Positions 49,742 to 58,943 of a stretch of DNA of 64,000 nucleotides are shown piece after piece. Numbering within the stretch: the stretch's first letter is position 1; every line of letters begins with the position of its first letter. Source of the DNA: an uncultured Rhodoferax sp. Lineage in GTDB: Bacteria; Pseudomonadota; Gammaproteobacteria; Burkholderiales; Burkholderiaceae_C. The notes under the pieces are model-generated. The model saw nothing but the letters and a program-made list of their open reading frames with translations, did no database searches and had not been told where the DNA came from. A program made the position numbers and the translations under genes. The stretch is from NCBI RefSeq assembly GCF_946221635.1, contig NZ_CAMIHB010000004.1, positions 1 through 64,000 of the forward strand, given 5' to 3'.

Positions 49742-51496
49742 CTACTTGGCCTGGTTGCCGTCGATCTGGATGACCCGCGCACGCGCGGCGTCCATGTCCT
49801 CGATGGCGGCACGGGCACGTTGCGTCTGGGCGTCCCAATCGGCTGCCGACCGGATGATGGTGGGCTTGATCAGCACGATGACCTCACGCTTGCGGCCGGT
49901 GTTGGCCTTGTTGCCAAACAGCCAACCAAAGGCCTTGTCCGTGGTGCCGGGCAAGCCCGACGTTGTGCGGCTGCTTTCCAGTTGCATGAGTCCACCGATG
50001 GCGACGATATTGCCATCGGGCACACGCACCAGCGTGTCGGTTTCGTTGACGCTGCTGGAGGCCACCGGCAAGCGGTAACTCCCCACGGAGCCCAGATCCA
50101 CGTCCTTGCTCTTTTCCGCCACCACGGTGACCGCGGGGTGTACGTGCAGCGTGACCGTATTGCCATCGTCCACCTGGGGCGTCACATCCAACGAGATGCC
50201 CGAAAAGAAAGGCGTGAGCGTTACCGTGGGCAATGTGGTGGTCGTGCCCGTTCCGCCGCTGCCCGAGGTATTGGAACCGCCTGTCACACCGGTCACGTAG
50301 AACTCGTCCGTACCCACCTTGAGCACCGCTTTTTGGTTGTTCAGGGTCGCCACACGGGGGCTCGACAAGGTTTGGACATCCCCCTGCTTCTCCAGGAACC
50401 CCAGCACAGCGCCGAACTGCTTGGAGCCCAGGGCCAATCCAAATAGCCCATTCCCCGCGGACGCCGCCGCCAGTGCAGGCACCACGGTGGACGTGGTCGT
50501 TGCCCCCGTGGGTACCGCCACGCTGCTGGCGCCACTGCTCAAAACTGCGGTCCCATTGACATCGGAGCCCAGAGCAGCCCAGTTGATGCCGCTTTGGTAG
50601 CTGTCACTGAGCTCCACCGAAATGACCTTGGACTCCAGCATCACCTGGCGCTCCACCGCGACCTTCGCGGCTTTCAGGAAATTGTCCACCTGGCGCAACT
50701 CGTCGGGCATGGCGCGCACCATGATGATCCCGGCCTGCGGGCTGGTGATCACATTGCGGCCCTCCGCATTGCCGATCAAGCTTCGCACGGCGGTCGCCAG
50801 CTCAGCCCAGAAGTCTGTCCGGGAGGTCGTGGCAACACTCGCGCTCTCTTGCTGCTGCACGCTGGTACCACTTGAAGTGCCGCTGGTACTGGTTCCCGTC
50901 TGCGTACCAGACGTTGCGCTGCCCCCTGTGGCGCCCCCGGACGAGATACGCAATGCACTATTGCCAATCCGCTGCGAATTGGGGTAGTTCACCGTGAACA
51001 CGCGGGTTTGCAGCGTGGGCGCATAGATGGTGATGCGACGGCCGTCGATTTTGAAGTCGTAGCCATACACATCGCGGATCGCCTCCAGCGCCTCCCTGAC
51101 CGTTACACCGCGCAGGGTCACAGACAAGGTACCGGACACATCCGGGTGCATCAGCATGCTGTAGCGTGTGTCGGCCACGATGGCCAGAAACACCTCGCGG
51201 GCCTGGGCGTTGTTGACGAGCAGATCCAGCCGCGGCTCGGGCGCGGGAGGGGCTGTGGCGGGTGCCGGCTCCGCCAGTGCATCGCTGACCTTGCTGGGCA
51301 CAGCTGCGGGTGTTGCGGGCGCAGGCGGCAGTTCGGCCTTGATCGCTGTGGTGACATCAGGGGTGCGCAGGGGGCGCTCCATGACCGAACAAGCGCTCAG
51401 CAAGCTTGCGGTCAGCAGGCCGCACCACAGCGGCACATGGCGCGCCACAGGCAATGCACCGGAAGGTAGGGATTCATTCATAGCGTGAAACTTCAT
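49742..51496 (-). CDS. mshL: MSHA secretin MshL
   Basis: Outer-membrane secretin, 584 residues, through which the MSHA pilus leaves the cell. A lipoprotein signal (lipobox LLSAC at about 33-36), a disordered Pro/Ala region, a secretin/TonB short N-domain (NNAQAREVFLAIVADTRYSMLMHPDV), an N1-like domain with a Ser/Gly/Thr loop (GGATGGSATSGTQTGTSTSG), then the C-terminal secretin domain (VQTLSSPRVATLNNQKAVLKVGTDEFYV, SVNETDTLVRVPDGNIVAIGGLMQ). The start at 51496 overlaps mshK by 4 bp; an internal ATG at 51481 is possible. Confidence 0.94.
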   Translation of the reverse strand: MKFHAMNESLPSGALPVARHVPLWCGLLTASLLSACSVMERPLRTPDVTTAIKAELPPAPATPAAVPSKVSDALAEPAPATAPPAPEPRLDLLVNNAQAREVFLAIVADTRYSMLMHPDVSGTLSVTLRGVTVREALEAIRDVYGYDFKIDGRRITIYAPTLQTRVFTVNYPNSQRIGNSALRISSGGATGGSATSGTQTGTSTSGTSSGTSVQQQESASVATTSRTDFWAELATAVRSLIGNAEGRNVITSPQAGIIMVRAMPDELRQVDNFLKAAKVAVERQVMLESKVISVELSDSYQSGINWAALGSDVNGTAVLSSGASSVAVPTGATTTSTVVPALAAASAGNGLFGLALGSKQFGAVLGFLEKQGDVQTLSSPRVATLNNQKAVLKVGTDEFYVTGVTGGSNTSGSGGTGTTTTLPTVTLTPFFSGISLDVTPQVDDGNTVTLHVHPAVTVVAEKSKDVDLGSVGSYRLPVASSSVNETDTLVRVPDGNIVAIGGLMQLESSRTTSGLPGTTDKAFGWLFGNKANTGRKREVIVLIKPTIIRSAADWDAQTQRARAAIEDMDAARARVIQIDGNQAK

Positions 51497-51942
51497 GGTG
51501 TGACTCCCTTGCAGGGGGCCTGGGAAGTCGGAGCAGATGTGTTGGTCGCCGGCTTGCGCGAAGACTTGCTGCGGGAAACCGGCTTGGCCTCGCAGGATTC
51601 GACCGCACGTGCAGGGCTGCGCTGGATACCGGTAAAACGCGGCACCTTGCTGAGTTGCTTGCCATCACGCAGCCAGATTTCGGTCTCGGTGATGCGCTCC
51701 AGTCGGGCATTGCCCACCAACTGGCCCACGGCGACCAGGCGCGTACCCACCACCAGATGGGGTTGGCCATTGCGCACGATCACATTGCTGCCTTGCATGA
51801 CACCGCCAGGCGCGCCGGGCAACACGGTCGACCCTGGCGCGGTCTCTGACGGTGCCAGGGTCGGATCGCGGTCTTGCGCCTGTGCCAGCGTGATCGACAG
51901 GCCGCACATGCCCAGTGCCCACCATAGCCGCAGCGCCCTCAT
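51493..51942 (-). CDS. mshK: MSHA biogenesis protein MshK
   Basis: Small exported protein of 149 residues, PilP-like in role. A signal peptide (MRALRLWWALGMCGLSITLAQA) precedes DRDPTLAPSE and a conserved core NGQPHLVVGTRLVAVGQLVGNARLERITETEIWLRDGKQLSKV. The C-terminus is basic and Ser/Pro-rich. Position between mshJ and mshL with 4-bp overlaps on both sides supports the assignment more than sequence alone. Confidence 0.83.
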   Translation of the reverse strand: MRALRLWWALGMCGLSITLAQAQDRDPTLAPSETAPGSTVLPGAPGGVMQGSNVIVRNGQPHLVVGTRLVAVGQLVGNARLERITETEIWLRDGKQLSKVPRFTGIQRSPARAVESCEAKPVSRSKSSRKPATNTSAPTSQAPCKGVTP

Positions 51943-52562
51943 GGCTGTACCTCCAGCACATAGACCTGCAAGGTCAGCTCGGGGACTTGCTTGTTGACGA
52001 CCAATTGCATGGGGCCCCAGCGTAGACGTGGAAGAGCCTGCTCCAGGCTTTTGACATAGCGCGACAGTTCCGCATAGGAGCCGGCCACCTTGAGCTGGAG
52101 CCCCCGCCGCTGCACCCCAGCGACATCGGGCGTACCAGCGGTTTTGCTGTCAACCGCCATGGTGCCGGAGGACACCAGGCGCAATCCCGGACGACGTTGG
52201 AGAAACTGGACCAGCACCGCTTCCAGCCCCTGCGCGCCACCGGTGGCGGTCGGTGCCAGCGCTTCGATCTCCTGACGCAGAACGGCAAGGCGCTGGTCCG
52301 CGGCCGCGATCTGGTCGCGCAATGGCTGGCTCGCGTCCACCGGCTTGGACAAGCCGGCCAGCTCCGCGCGCAGACGGGCCAGCTCCGCATTCTGGGCCGC
52401 ATGGTTCTGTTGCACCAGCTTGTACGCCGCCTGCGCGGGCGTCAACCACAGCACGTCCACCAGCGCCAGCAACACCAGCAATACGGAGCAGAAGAGGAAC
52501 ACACGTTCGCGCAAACTGAGCGCGTCGATGCGTGCGGCCTGCTTGGCCCACCAGGCCTTCAT
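51939..52562 (-). CDS. mshJ: MSHA biogenesis protein MshJ (PilO-like)
   Basis: Inner-membrane assembly protein of 207 residues. A cytosolic N-terminus with LSLRERVFLFCSVLLVLLALVDVLWL (membrane helix about 20-42), a periplasmic coiled coil (QNAELARLRAELAGL...LAVLRQEIEAL) and a ferredoxin-like end (LQLKVAGSYAELSRYVKSLEQALPRLRWGPMQL). This is the PilO plan. It overlaps mshI2 upstream and mshK downstream by 4 bp each. Confidence 0.88.
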   Translation of the reverse strand: MKAWWAKQAARIDALSLRERVFLFCSVLLVLLALVDVLWLTPAQAAYKLVQQNHAAQNAELARLRAELAGLSKPVDASQPLRDQIAAADQRLAVLRQEIEALAPTATGGAQGLEAVLVQFLQRRPGLRLVSSGTMAVDSKTAGTPDVAGVQRRGLQLKVAGSYAELSRYVKSLEQALPRLRWGPMQLVVNKQVPELTLQVYVLEVQP

Positions 52563-53230
52563 GGTTTGCCTCCCGTGGGTTCTGCCTGGGGCTGTGCATT
52601 GACCAGATTGAAGGCCCAACTTTCGCGCGATGGCGCGGCCGGAGCCACACCCGCCACCGGCCCGGCGGGGGCAGACGCCGCAGCGGTGCTTTCAACTTTC
52701 ACGGCATCCAGACGCAAGCCGCGCATCAAGGGGCTGCCGGACAAGCGGCTGACCCAGTCATTCAGGGCAGCAGGCTCCAGCGTGAAACCGCTCACCTCCA
52801 AGCGCTGCCCATCCGCTTTGACCTCGGTGACCCAGACCGGCGCAGGAATGCTGCGCGCCACCAAGGCAAGCCGATCCGAATGCCCGCTCCCGGGAACCAG
52901 CAAGCCCTCGCTCAGGGCCTGCAACACGGCCTCCTTGGCCTTGACCTCTGCCTGGCGCTCCTGCGCCTGCTGTTGCAACTCCGGAGCGGGCCCCTGGGCC
53001 AGGGTCTTGGCACGGTCAATGGCGGCCTGCAGGCTGCGCAACTCATTGGCCTGGGTCTGCATGGTGGCCAGCAGTTCGGCACGGGCCTGGTACAAGCTCC
53101 AGACCCAGGTGGCAGCCAAGCCGCCGCCGAGCACCACAAACACACCCAGCGCCAGTGCCATGGTGCTGGCAGCAAAGCGCTGCCGGGTCTTTTGCAATAC
53201 AGGGGCACAAAGATTGATTTGCTGCGGCAT
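52559..53230 (-). CDS. MSHA biogenesis protein, PilN family (MshI2-like)
   Basis: Inner-membrane assembly protein of 223 residues with the PilN layout: MPQQINLCAPVLQK near the N-terminus (INLxP motif binding the PilM-like partner), one membrane helix (about 25-47), a coiled coil (ELRSLQAAIDRAKTLAQG), then a periplasmic domain (IPAPVWVTEVKADGQRLEVSGFTLEPAALNDWVSRL). It starts 3 bp after mshI and overlaps mshJ, consistent with an MshI/MshI2/MshJ platform equivalent to PilM/N/O. Confidence 0.85.
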   Translation of the reverse strand: MPQQINLCAPVLQKTRQRFAASTMALALGVFVVLGGGLAATWVWSLYQARAELLATMQTQANELRSLQAAIDRAKTLAQGPAPELQQQAQERQAEVKAKEAVLQALSEGLLVPGSGHSDRLALVARSIPAPVWVTEVKADGQRLEVSGFTLEPAALNDWVSRLSGSPLMRGLRLDAVKVESTAAASAPAGPVAGVAPAAPSRESWAFNLVNAQPQAEPTGGKP

Positions 53231-53233
53231 GGC

Positions 53234-54292
53234 TCAACTCCGTGCGCCACGGCTGTCCGTGCGCAGCAACTGACCCAGCAGGGGCAAGCACAGTGGCAGG
53301 GCGTCCTCGCTCACCCCCTTGGCACCCTGCCATGCCTGCGGCACGTCCACCACACCGACGGTCTGGCCCATCTCGCGCCCCAACCATTGGGCCAGCTCCA
53401 TGCTGCGCGCGCCGGCGAATACCCGAAGCCCGGCCAGCGGCAGACTGGACCAGGTACGGTCCCACAGGTCGATGGAGCGCTGCACTTCGACCACCACCCG
53501 CTGGGCGCGGTCCATATCGGTCTGCGCTCCCGGCGTTTCATTGCCCGCGCCCCCCATGCCGCCGCCATAGGCGCCACCGCCATAGTCCGGCACATACTCC
53601 TCCACCGGGGTATAGGCATCCAGCGGTGCCGGGGCTTGCGTCGGTTCCGCGCTCCAGGTCATGGCCATGAACCCGCCGGGCAGTTCCAGCCGACGGCTGT
53701 AGTAGAGCTCTCCACCCGCAGAAATGGTCAACAGCGCCTGGGGCCCCTCGCCGACCACCAGCGTCGCCGTGGCCCGCTCAGGTTCGACCAGCGTCTGCAG
53801 ATTGCGTTGGGCCATGTCCTGCACATCAATCACTGCCACATCCCACTGCATGGCTGCGGCCAGCTCCATGGCCTCGCGCACAACGGAGTTGCGAGCCGCC
53901 ACCACAAATAACTGGGAGGCGGCACGCCCCTGGCCATCTCCCTGGCGCATGACGTCGATCGTCAGATCGTCCAGATGCACGTCCACCATGTCCTTGATCT
54001 GGTAGCGCGCCGCAGCACGCAGCTCTTCGGGCGGAACGGCAGGCACCTCGATCTGTAGCAGTTGGTACTGCTCCGGCCGCAGCATGACCGTGGTGACGTA
54101 GCCCTTGAGGCCCAAACCCTGCAGGCGACGCACAAACTCCTCCCGGGTGTCTGCGCCCTGCGTTTCCACACCGGCCTGCAGCACCCGGAAGTCACTCCCA
54201 AGCCCGGCGACGCGCACAAACGCCAGTGTCTGCCCAAACCAGGACACCGCCAGACGCTGGCCGGATGCACTACGTTGCCAGGGCCAGCGCAT
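53234..54292 (-). CDS. mshI: MSHA biogenesis protein MshI (PilM-like actin fold)
   Basis: Cytosolic actin-fold platform protein, 352 residues, homologous in role to PilM. Begins MRWPWQRSASGQRLAVSWFGQTLAFVRV, with IEVPAVPPEELRAAARYQIKDMVDV, the MQWDVAVIDVQDMAQRNL region and LVVGEGPQALLTISAGGELYYSR. An unusual Gly/Tyr-rich insert (PDYGGGAYGGGMGGAGNE, about 240-257) interrupts the second half. It is the first gene of the I-I2-J-K-L-M-N block; the 160 bp between it and mshQ contains a family 1 repeat. Confidence 0.87.
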   Translation of the reverse strand: MRWPWQRSASGQRLAVSWFGQTLAFVRVAGLGSDFRVLQAGVETQGADTREEFVRRLQGLGLKGYVTTVMLRPEQYQLLQIEVPAVPPEELRAAARYQIKDMVDVHLDDLTIDVMRQGDGQGRAASQLFVVAARNSVVREAMELAAAMQWDVAVIDVQDMAQRNLQTLVEPERATATLVVGEGPQALLTISAGGELYYSRRLELPGGFMAMTWSAEPTQAPAPLDAYTPVEEYVPDYGGGAYGGGMGGAGNETPGAQTDMDRAQRVVVEVQRSIDLWDRTWSSLPLAGLRVFAGARSMELAQWLGREMGQTVGVVDVPQAWQGAKGVSEDALPLCLPLLGQLLRTDSRGARS

Positions 54293-54375
54293 CGTCAGCA
54301 GGCTCCCGCAAGTCGGGAAGACCGCAATCCGAACACCGCATCAAGTGAAAAATGGGGGTGAGGCAAACGCATCAT

Positions 54376-54420
54376 GCTCTCATTTTAGTAGCTGATCGCG
54401 CAATCTTGGCATCGATTTTT
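54376..54420 (+). repeat. Dispersed repeat family 1, copy C
   Basis: GCTCTCATTTTAGTAGCTGA, then TCGCGCAATCTTGGCATCGATTTTT lies in the gap between mshQ and mshI and could act on read-through between the two halves of the locus. Confidence 0.6.
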
Positions 54421-54453
54421 CGGGTTTTTCACTGCACGTGAGGAAACGCCGCA

Positions 54454-57400
54454 TCAGTAGTTCTCCCGCAGATAGATCAGGGGACTGGTGTAAACCCCAA
54501 AAGTCGCACGCGCCGTGGGGTTGTTGCCAAACCAGGGGCGGTTGGCCGCCGTAGCGGCGCTTTGGGTATTGGACACACAGGTATTGCCTGAGGCTGCCGC
54601 CGAGAGGTTGAGCGTCAGCAGTACGCTGCCGCTGTTTCCCAAGCCGGGTTTGGACAGCTCCAAGAGTGGCCCCGGTACTGCGGGCGAAACAGTGACCAGC
54701 TTGCCATTGACCAGTGTTTGCGATGCGGTGGGGCTGATTTGGGTTTTGCAGGCGGAGAGGTTGCCCGTGTAGCCAGACATAGCCACACTGGACAAAGTGA
54801 GAGAGGTGCAGTTGTCGAGCGTGTTGGTGACAAAGAAGTTGCCATCCCAATATTGGGCCTCCAAAGGCACCTGGAGCCTGAGCAACTCTGACCCATAGGC
54901 GTTCTGCATTCGCATACGGCCATACCGCACCCGTGTCGTTCCAGTCTCCGCGCTGGGACCAATGAAACTGCGGCCATCCGGATCGCTGATCGCGGCCTTG
55001 ATCTTGAAACTGTCGTAAGGACCATCCGGATTGGCCAGCTTGCTGAAGGCATAGGTGTCGTTCACGGCAAACAGACCGGCACTCCACAGGCTGGTGTTGG
55101 GCATGGTCGGGAAAGCTGGGCTCGTCAGGCGCGTGACGGCCACGGCAGAGCCTGCGTTGTCGCCACTCAGCGTGACGGAAGCGAGGTTGGTATATCCCGT
55201 CGTATAACGGCTGACCACCGGGTCCGTCGCCGAGGCCGGCGTTGCCAACGCGGCATGGGCTTTGAGTGTGACCGCCACACCCAAGGCATCTTGGTCCATG
55301 TAGGTAAAGCCACCGGCGGAACAGAAGGGAGTCAATGTCCCTGTGAACGAATAGTGGCTCGGGTACCAGCGCCCCATCCGCGAGGACTGGGCACTACCAA
55401 TATTGCACCCGTACTTGCCGCCGGACAATGTGTTGGAGGTGCTCCCGGAGATGCAATCCGTGGTCTGGTCCACCGAGGTAAAGCTGCTGTCCACCAAGGC
55501 ATCCACAGAAAACTGGATATTTCCGACGTCCAGATACTTGAATGCCGTCCCTTGCGCCCTGGTACCGTCCCCGGCACCAAACGCGCCAGAGAACGTCCCG
55601 TTCGCGATAGCGGCACCTGCATGGTCCTGGATTTTGCTGGTCACCAAAACAGGCGTGGTTCCGGAGTAGCCGGAAGCCACGCCAGCCGCCGCGTTCAGGG
55701 TAAACGCATTGCCCGCCACGTCGCTGGGTGCCCCTGTGAGCCCTGTATTGCTGAGCGTAGGGGCGGTCACCGTGAATTGCTGCGGCCGTATGGCAAAGTT
55801 GTCCGTCGAACACGCCGGCGCCGATGCCCCCACCCGCATGCGCACCCGGACATTGCGGGCCGCGTTTCCATACGTGAAACTCACCGGCTTGCGCCCGGCA
55901 TCCGCGCCAGCGAAGGAAATGGTCGTGGCGCTGTTCAGCCCCGTACCTGTCGGACAGGCAGCGCTGCTCGCATCCACCAAATCAACGTCCACACTGCCGG
56001 TATAGCCGGTATTGATCACTGAGCTGCTGGAGAGGGCCAGGACATCCACATTGAAGGCAGTGGACGCCAATTTGGTAAATAAACGGGTCTGCGGGGCAGC
56101 ACCCGACTCGACCGCGTCGAACGTACAGGATGCGTTGGCAAAATTCATACTGCACGTCTCACTGGAACCCACAAAACATCGGGTTGCCGAAGCCGGTAGC
56201 GGTGACGCACTCACCGTACCCAAGGTGACATTGCCCGGCGTCCCGTTGCTCAGTTGCCGGCTGCCTATGCCCCCGGAAAACGAAAACGTATTGCCCCCTA
56301 CCCACCCCGAGGGTGAAAGCTGAACCGTCACCGCCCCCGTGTACAAGGTGGAGCAACTGGCGTTCAGACAGGCCTTGACCGTGACAGTTTCAGGGGTACA
56401 GATGGACGCCACGCCATCGTGCTCGATCTGGATATGGTCGTATGTACCCGAGCAAGAGCGCCCCAAGGTCATGTCGGCCTGCACCTCGGCGGCGGACAGC
56501 TCCTTGCTGTAGAGCTTCACTTCATCGATGTTGCCGCGGAAATTCCGCCCGGGAATCAGTGCACATGAGCCGGTTGCAACGTCGCCCCCAACGTAGAAGT
56601 TGCAGGGATTGTTTTGAAGCGTTCCCGTCCAATTGTTGGTATTGGCGTCCTGCACACCGTTGATGTAGATGCGCTGACGTCCATTGGCCGAATCAAACGT
56701 GATTGCCACATGGGTCCACTGGTTCAATGGAATCGTCGCGGCGCTGGTGAGCGAGGACGCGTTCCACCACCAGTACAGCTTTCCACTGGAATCCAAATGG
56801 AACTCGTAATTGACATCATTGGACAGAATGGACGACAAGTCGGTGCTGTAGGCGGTGGGATAGATCCAAGCCGAAGCCGACAATGTGGTCGTGTAGCTGA
56901 ACGCCGCACTGGATGCCACTTGCACGACCGCATTGCCATCAAAACTGGCGGCATTGCAAAAGCCACCCACCACCGAAGCGAATTGCGAGGCAATGGTTGG
57001 CGATGGCGCAATTTCATTGGTTGTCGTAGGCGACGTGGTGGTGATGCGGCGACCATGCAAGCCCGTAGTTCCACTGTCCAGCACCTCGCCCGCTGCCCCC
57101 GTCCAGGCGCCGACTGGTTCATCCATCCGGAAATGGGTCACGGCATTGGCAAGCACCAACACGGACGCAGTGGCATTGGGAAAGCCGCTGGATGTCGCGG
57201 TATTGGTCAGGGTGCCCTGCTGTGTCAGGGACACCGCCAACGTCAAGGTGGCACTTTCACCCGATGGAATCGAAGGAATGTTCCAGGTGATGGTGGACCC
57301 CACCACAGTCACCGTGCCCGTGGAGGCCACATGGGACCCATACGACATGCCAGCGGGCAACGTGTCCGTGACAGTCTTGTTGGTGTAGGCAGTACCCGTC

Positions 57401-58524
57401 GAGTTCGCCAAGGTGATCGTGAACGTCACTACGTCGTTGACGGAGGCCGAGGCCGCACTGGCCACTTTCGAGAGAGGTGGCAAGGTGGTGAATGTCCTGT
57501 CTGCTCCATCGGCAGCGCCATTGATGCTGGAGCCCTTCACCCGGTAGTGGTAAGTCGTGGACGTGCTCAGCCCACTGATGGATGCAGAAACGGCCGCGCC
57601 GGAGGTATTGGCGGCCACGGGGCTCTGGGTCGCACTTACCGTGCTGCCATAGGCCGTTGTCGTGCCGTACTCGAACGACACATTGACGGCCGCGTTGTCG
57701 CTGCTGACCACCCCATTCAGGGTCGCAGTCGTGGGCCCCAGGGTACTGGCTGCATTGGTGGTGACCGCCAAATAGGTGATGGCCACCTTGCCTGCCGCAC
57801 CGGCCCCGCCGAGGCGTGAGGTCCCCTCGCCACTACCACCACCGCCACCACCACTGCCGGACGCTGGGGCACTGCCATTCGAACCACTGCCTCCGCCGTT
57901 GCCACCGATGCCGCCACCAGCAGGCGCGGCAGCCGCCGTGACAGTAGTCCACGGTGATGGCCCACTGGTCCCGTTAGCGGCCGTCCCTGCAGAGGACCCA
58001 CCCGGGGCACCCAGCCCGGTATTGCTGTCCAAGCCCGCACCACCATTGCCACCAGAAAATTTCACACCGCCCACGCCGGCGGCTGCATCTCCGCCCGCAC
58101 CCCCTGCCGGAGGCGTCCCTGTAGAAGGAGACCCACCGCTCCCTCCCTTGGCCATCACCGTGGCAGTGTTCATGAACCACGAGTCACCACCCGCACCGCC
58201 GGCGCCGCCCGCCGTAGGTGTGCCACCGCCGCCCACCGAAAGGCTGTAGGTGTTTCCGGGCGTCACTGCCAGATTGAGCACCTTGGAATAGGCACCGCCG
58301 CCGCCGCCGCCGCCGCCGTCCGTGTTCATGTTTTGTCCGCCGCCTGCGCCACCGCCCCCCCACACTTCCACCGTGATCGCAGTGACACCGGCCGGGGCGG
58401 TCCATGTCGTCCCACCAGCGGTGGTAAACGTCACCGTAGTGGCGTGCGAAGCACTTTGACCGAACAAAAACAGCAGAACCAGGGCGCCGCGCACCCACTG
58501 CAAAAGGGCTTGAAGATTCAGCAT
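54454..58524 (-). CDS. mshQ: MshQ-like giant exported protein (LamG and DUF6701)
   Basis: Exported protein of 1356 residues, the presumed tip or adhesin component of the MSHA system. In order: signal peptide (cleavage after SASHA); a very Gly-rich domain (about 30-240, WGGGGAGGG onward); a fibronectin-like repeat; a DUF11-type repeat (NDVVTFTITLANSTG...DTLPAGMSYGS); a LamG/concanavalin-like domain (about 480-700, HFRMDEPVGAW...RQRIYINGVQD...FRGNIDEVKLYSKELSAAEVQ); and a long C-terminal DUF6701 region with several cysteines. The ATG at 58524 is used because the upstream TTG lacks a signal. It follows mshP by 26 bp. Confidence 0.87.
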   Translation of the reverse strand: MLNLQALLQWVRGALVLLFLFGQSASHATTVTFTTAGGTTWTAPAGVTAITVEVWGGGGAGGGQNMNTDGGGGGGGGAYSKVLNLAVTPGNTYSLSVGGGGTPTAGGAGGAGGDSWFMNTATVMAKGGSGGSPSTGTPPAGGAGGDAAAGVGGVKFSGGNGGAGLDSNTGLGAPGGSSAGTAANGTSGPSPWTTVTAAAAPAGGGIGGNGGGSGSNGSAPASGSGGGGGGSGEGTSRLGGAGAAGKVAITYLAVTTNAASTLGPTTATLNGVVSSDNAAVNVSFEYGTTTAYGSTVSATQSPVAANTSGAAVSASISGLSTSTTYHYRVKGSSINGAADGADRTFTTLPPLSKVASAASASVNDVVTFTITLANSTGTAYTNKTVTDTLPAGMSYGSHVASTGTVTVVGSTITWNIPSIPSGESATLTLAVSLTQQGTLTNTATSSGFPNATASVLVLANAVTHFRMDEPVGAWTGAAGEVLDSGTTGLHGRRITTTSPTTTNEIAPSPTIASQFASVVGGFCNAASFDGNAVVQVASSAAFSYTTTLSASAWIYPTAYSTDLSSILSNDVNYEFHLDSSGKLYWWWNASSLTSAATIPLNQWTHVAITFDSANGRQRIYINGVQDANTNNWTGTLQNNPCNFYVGGDVATGSCALIPGRNFRGNIDEVKLYSKELSAAEVQADMTLGRSCSGTYDHIQIEHDGVASICTPETVTVKACLNASCSTLYTGAVTVQLSPSGWVGGNTFSFSGGIGSRQLSNGTPGNVTLGTVSASPLPASATRCFVGSSETCSMNFANASCTFDAVESGAAPQTRLFTKLASTAFNVDVLALSSSSVINTGYTGSVDVDLVDASSAACPTGTGLNSATTISFAGADAGRKPVSFTYGNAARNVRVRMRVGASAPACSTDNFAIRPQQFTVTAPTLSNTGLTGAPSDVAGNAFTLNAAAGVASGYSGTTPVLVTSKIQDHAGAAIANGTFSGAFGAGDGTRAQGTAFKYLDVGNIQFSVDALVDSSFTSVDQTTDCISGSTSNTLSGGKYGCNIGSAQSSRMGRWYPSHYSFTGTLTPFCSAGGFTYMDQDALGVAVTLKAHAALATPASATDPVVSRYTTGYTNLASVTLSGDNAGSAVAVTRLTSPAFPTMPNTSLWSAGLFAVNDTYAFSKLANPDGPYDSFKIKAAISDPDGRSFIGPSAETGTTRVRYGRMRMQNAYGSELLRLQVPLEAQYWDGNFFVTNTLDNCTSLTLSSVAMSGYTGNLSACKTQISPTASQTLVNGKLVTVSPAVPGPLLELSKPGLGNSGSVLLTLNLSAAASGNTCVSNTQSAATAANRPWFGNNPTARATFGVYTSPLIYLRENY
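58292..58321 (-). repeat. GGC triplet tract in mshQ
   Basis: About nine consecutive glycine codons, mostly identical GGC, in the Gly-rich domain of mshQ. The near-perfect triplet repeat could change length by slippage without breaking the frame. Confidence 0.8.
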
Positions 58525-58550
58525 GGCATGCCACCCATTTCCGATCGCTC

Positions 58551-58943
58551 TCAAAACTCAATCGATGCCGAGACACTGCGCTCCACAGCGGTGCTGCCGT
58601 TGCCTTGGCTGGCCTGGGCCGTGAGGCGGTAGAGGGTCACCGTCGCACTGCCATCCACGTACGCGGCCGAAGTGCAACTCACCGCCAAGTTGAAGCCGTC
58701 TACGACAAAGGGAGCTGGTGGCACGGGACAAGCGGCAGGAGCGGCCACCAGCCGGGCCAAGCCCCAACTCAACCCTGCCCGGGCCGCCCAATAGGCCCGG
58801 GAACCTTGCACATCCTGCGCCGATGTCAGCTGCTGGGTATTGGAAAAGGTGAGCATGAACCCACCCAGCGCAGCCAGAACCACCACCAGAAAGATGGCGG
58901 CAATGGCGGCAAAACCGCGCTGGACAGAGGGGCCGAGCTTCAT
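58551..58943 (-). CDS. mshP: MSHA biogenesis protein MshP
   Basis: Pilus-associated protein of 130 residues with the MshP opening VQRGFAAIAAIFLVVVLAALGGFMLTFSNTQQLTSAQDVQGSRAYWAARAGLSWGLARL, a pilin-like hydrophobic helix but lacking the Glu5 of true pilins. This resembles PilX/GspK-class minor components. A disulphide pair is possible between Cys in AACPVPPAPF and AVSCTSAAY. It overlaps mshO by 4 bp. Confidence 0.87.
   Translation of the reverse strand: MKLGPSVQRGFAAIAAIFLVVVLAALGGFMLTFSNTQQLTSAQDVQGSRAYWAARAGLSWGLARLVAAPAACPVPPAPFVVDGFNLAVSCTSAAYVDGSATVTLYRLTAQASQGNGSTAVERSVSASIEF

Noticed and set aside
57776..58249. Pro-rich 157-residue plus-strand frame, possibly a CRISPR-like or tandem repeat region
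   Set aside because: It is the reverse of the Gly-rich codons of mshQ; no regular spacer-repeat unit exists.
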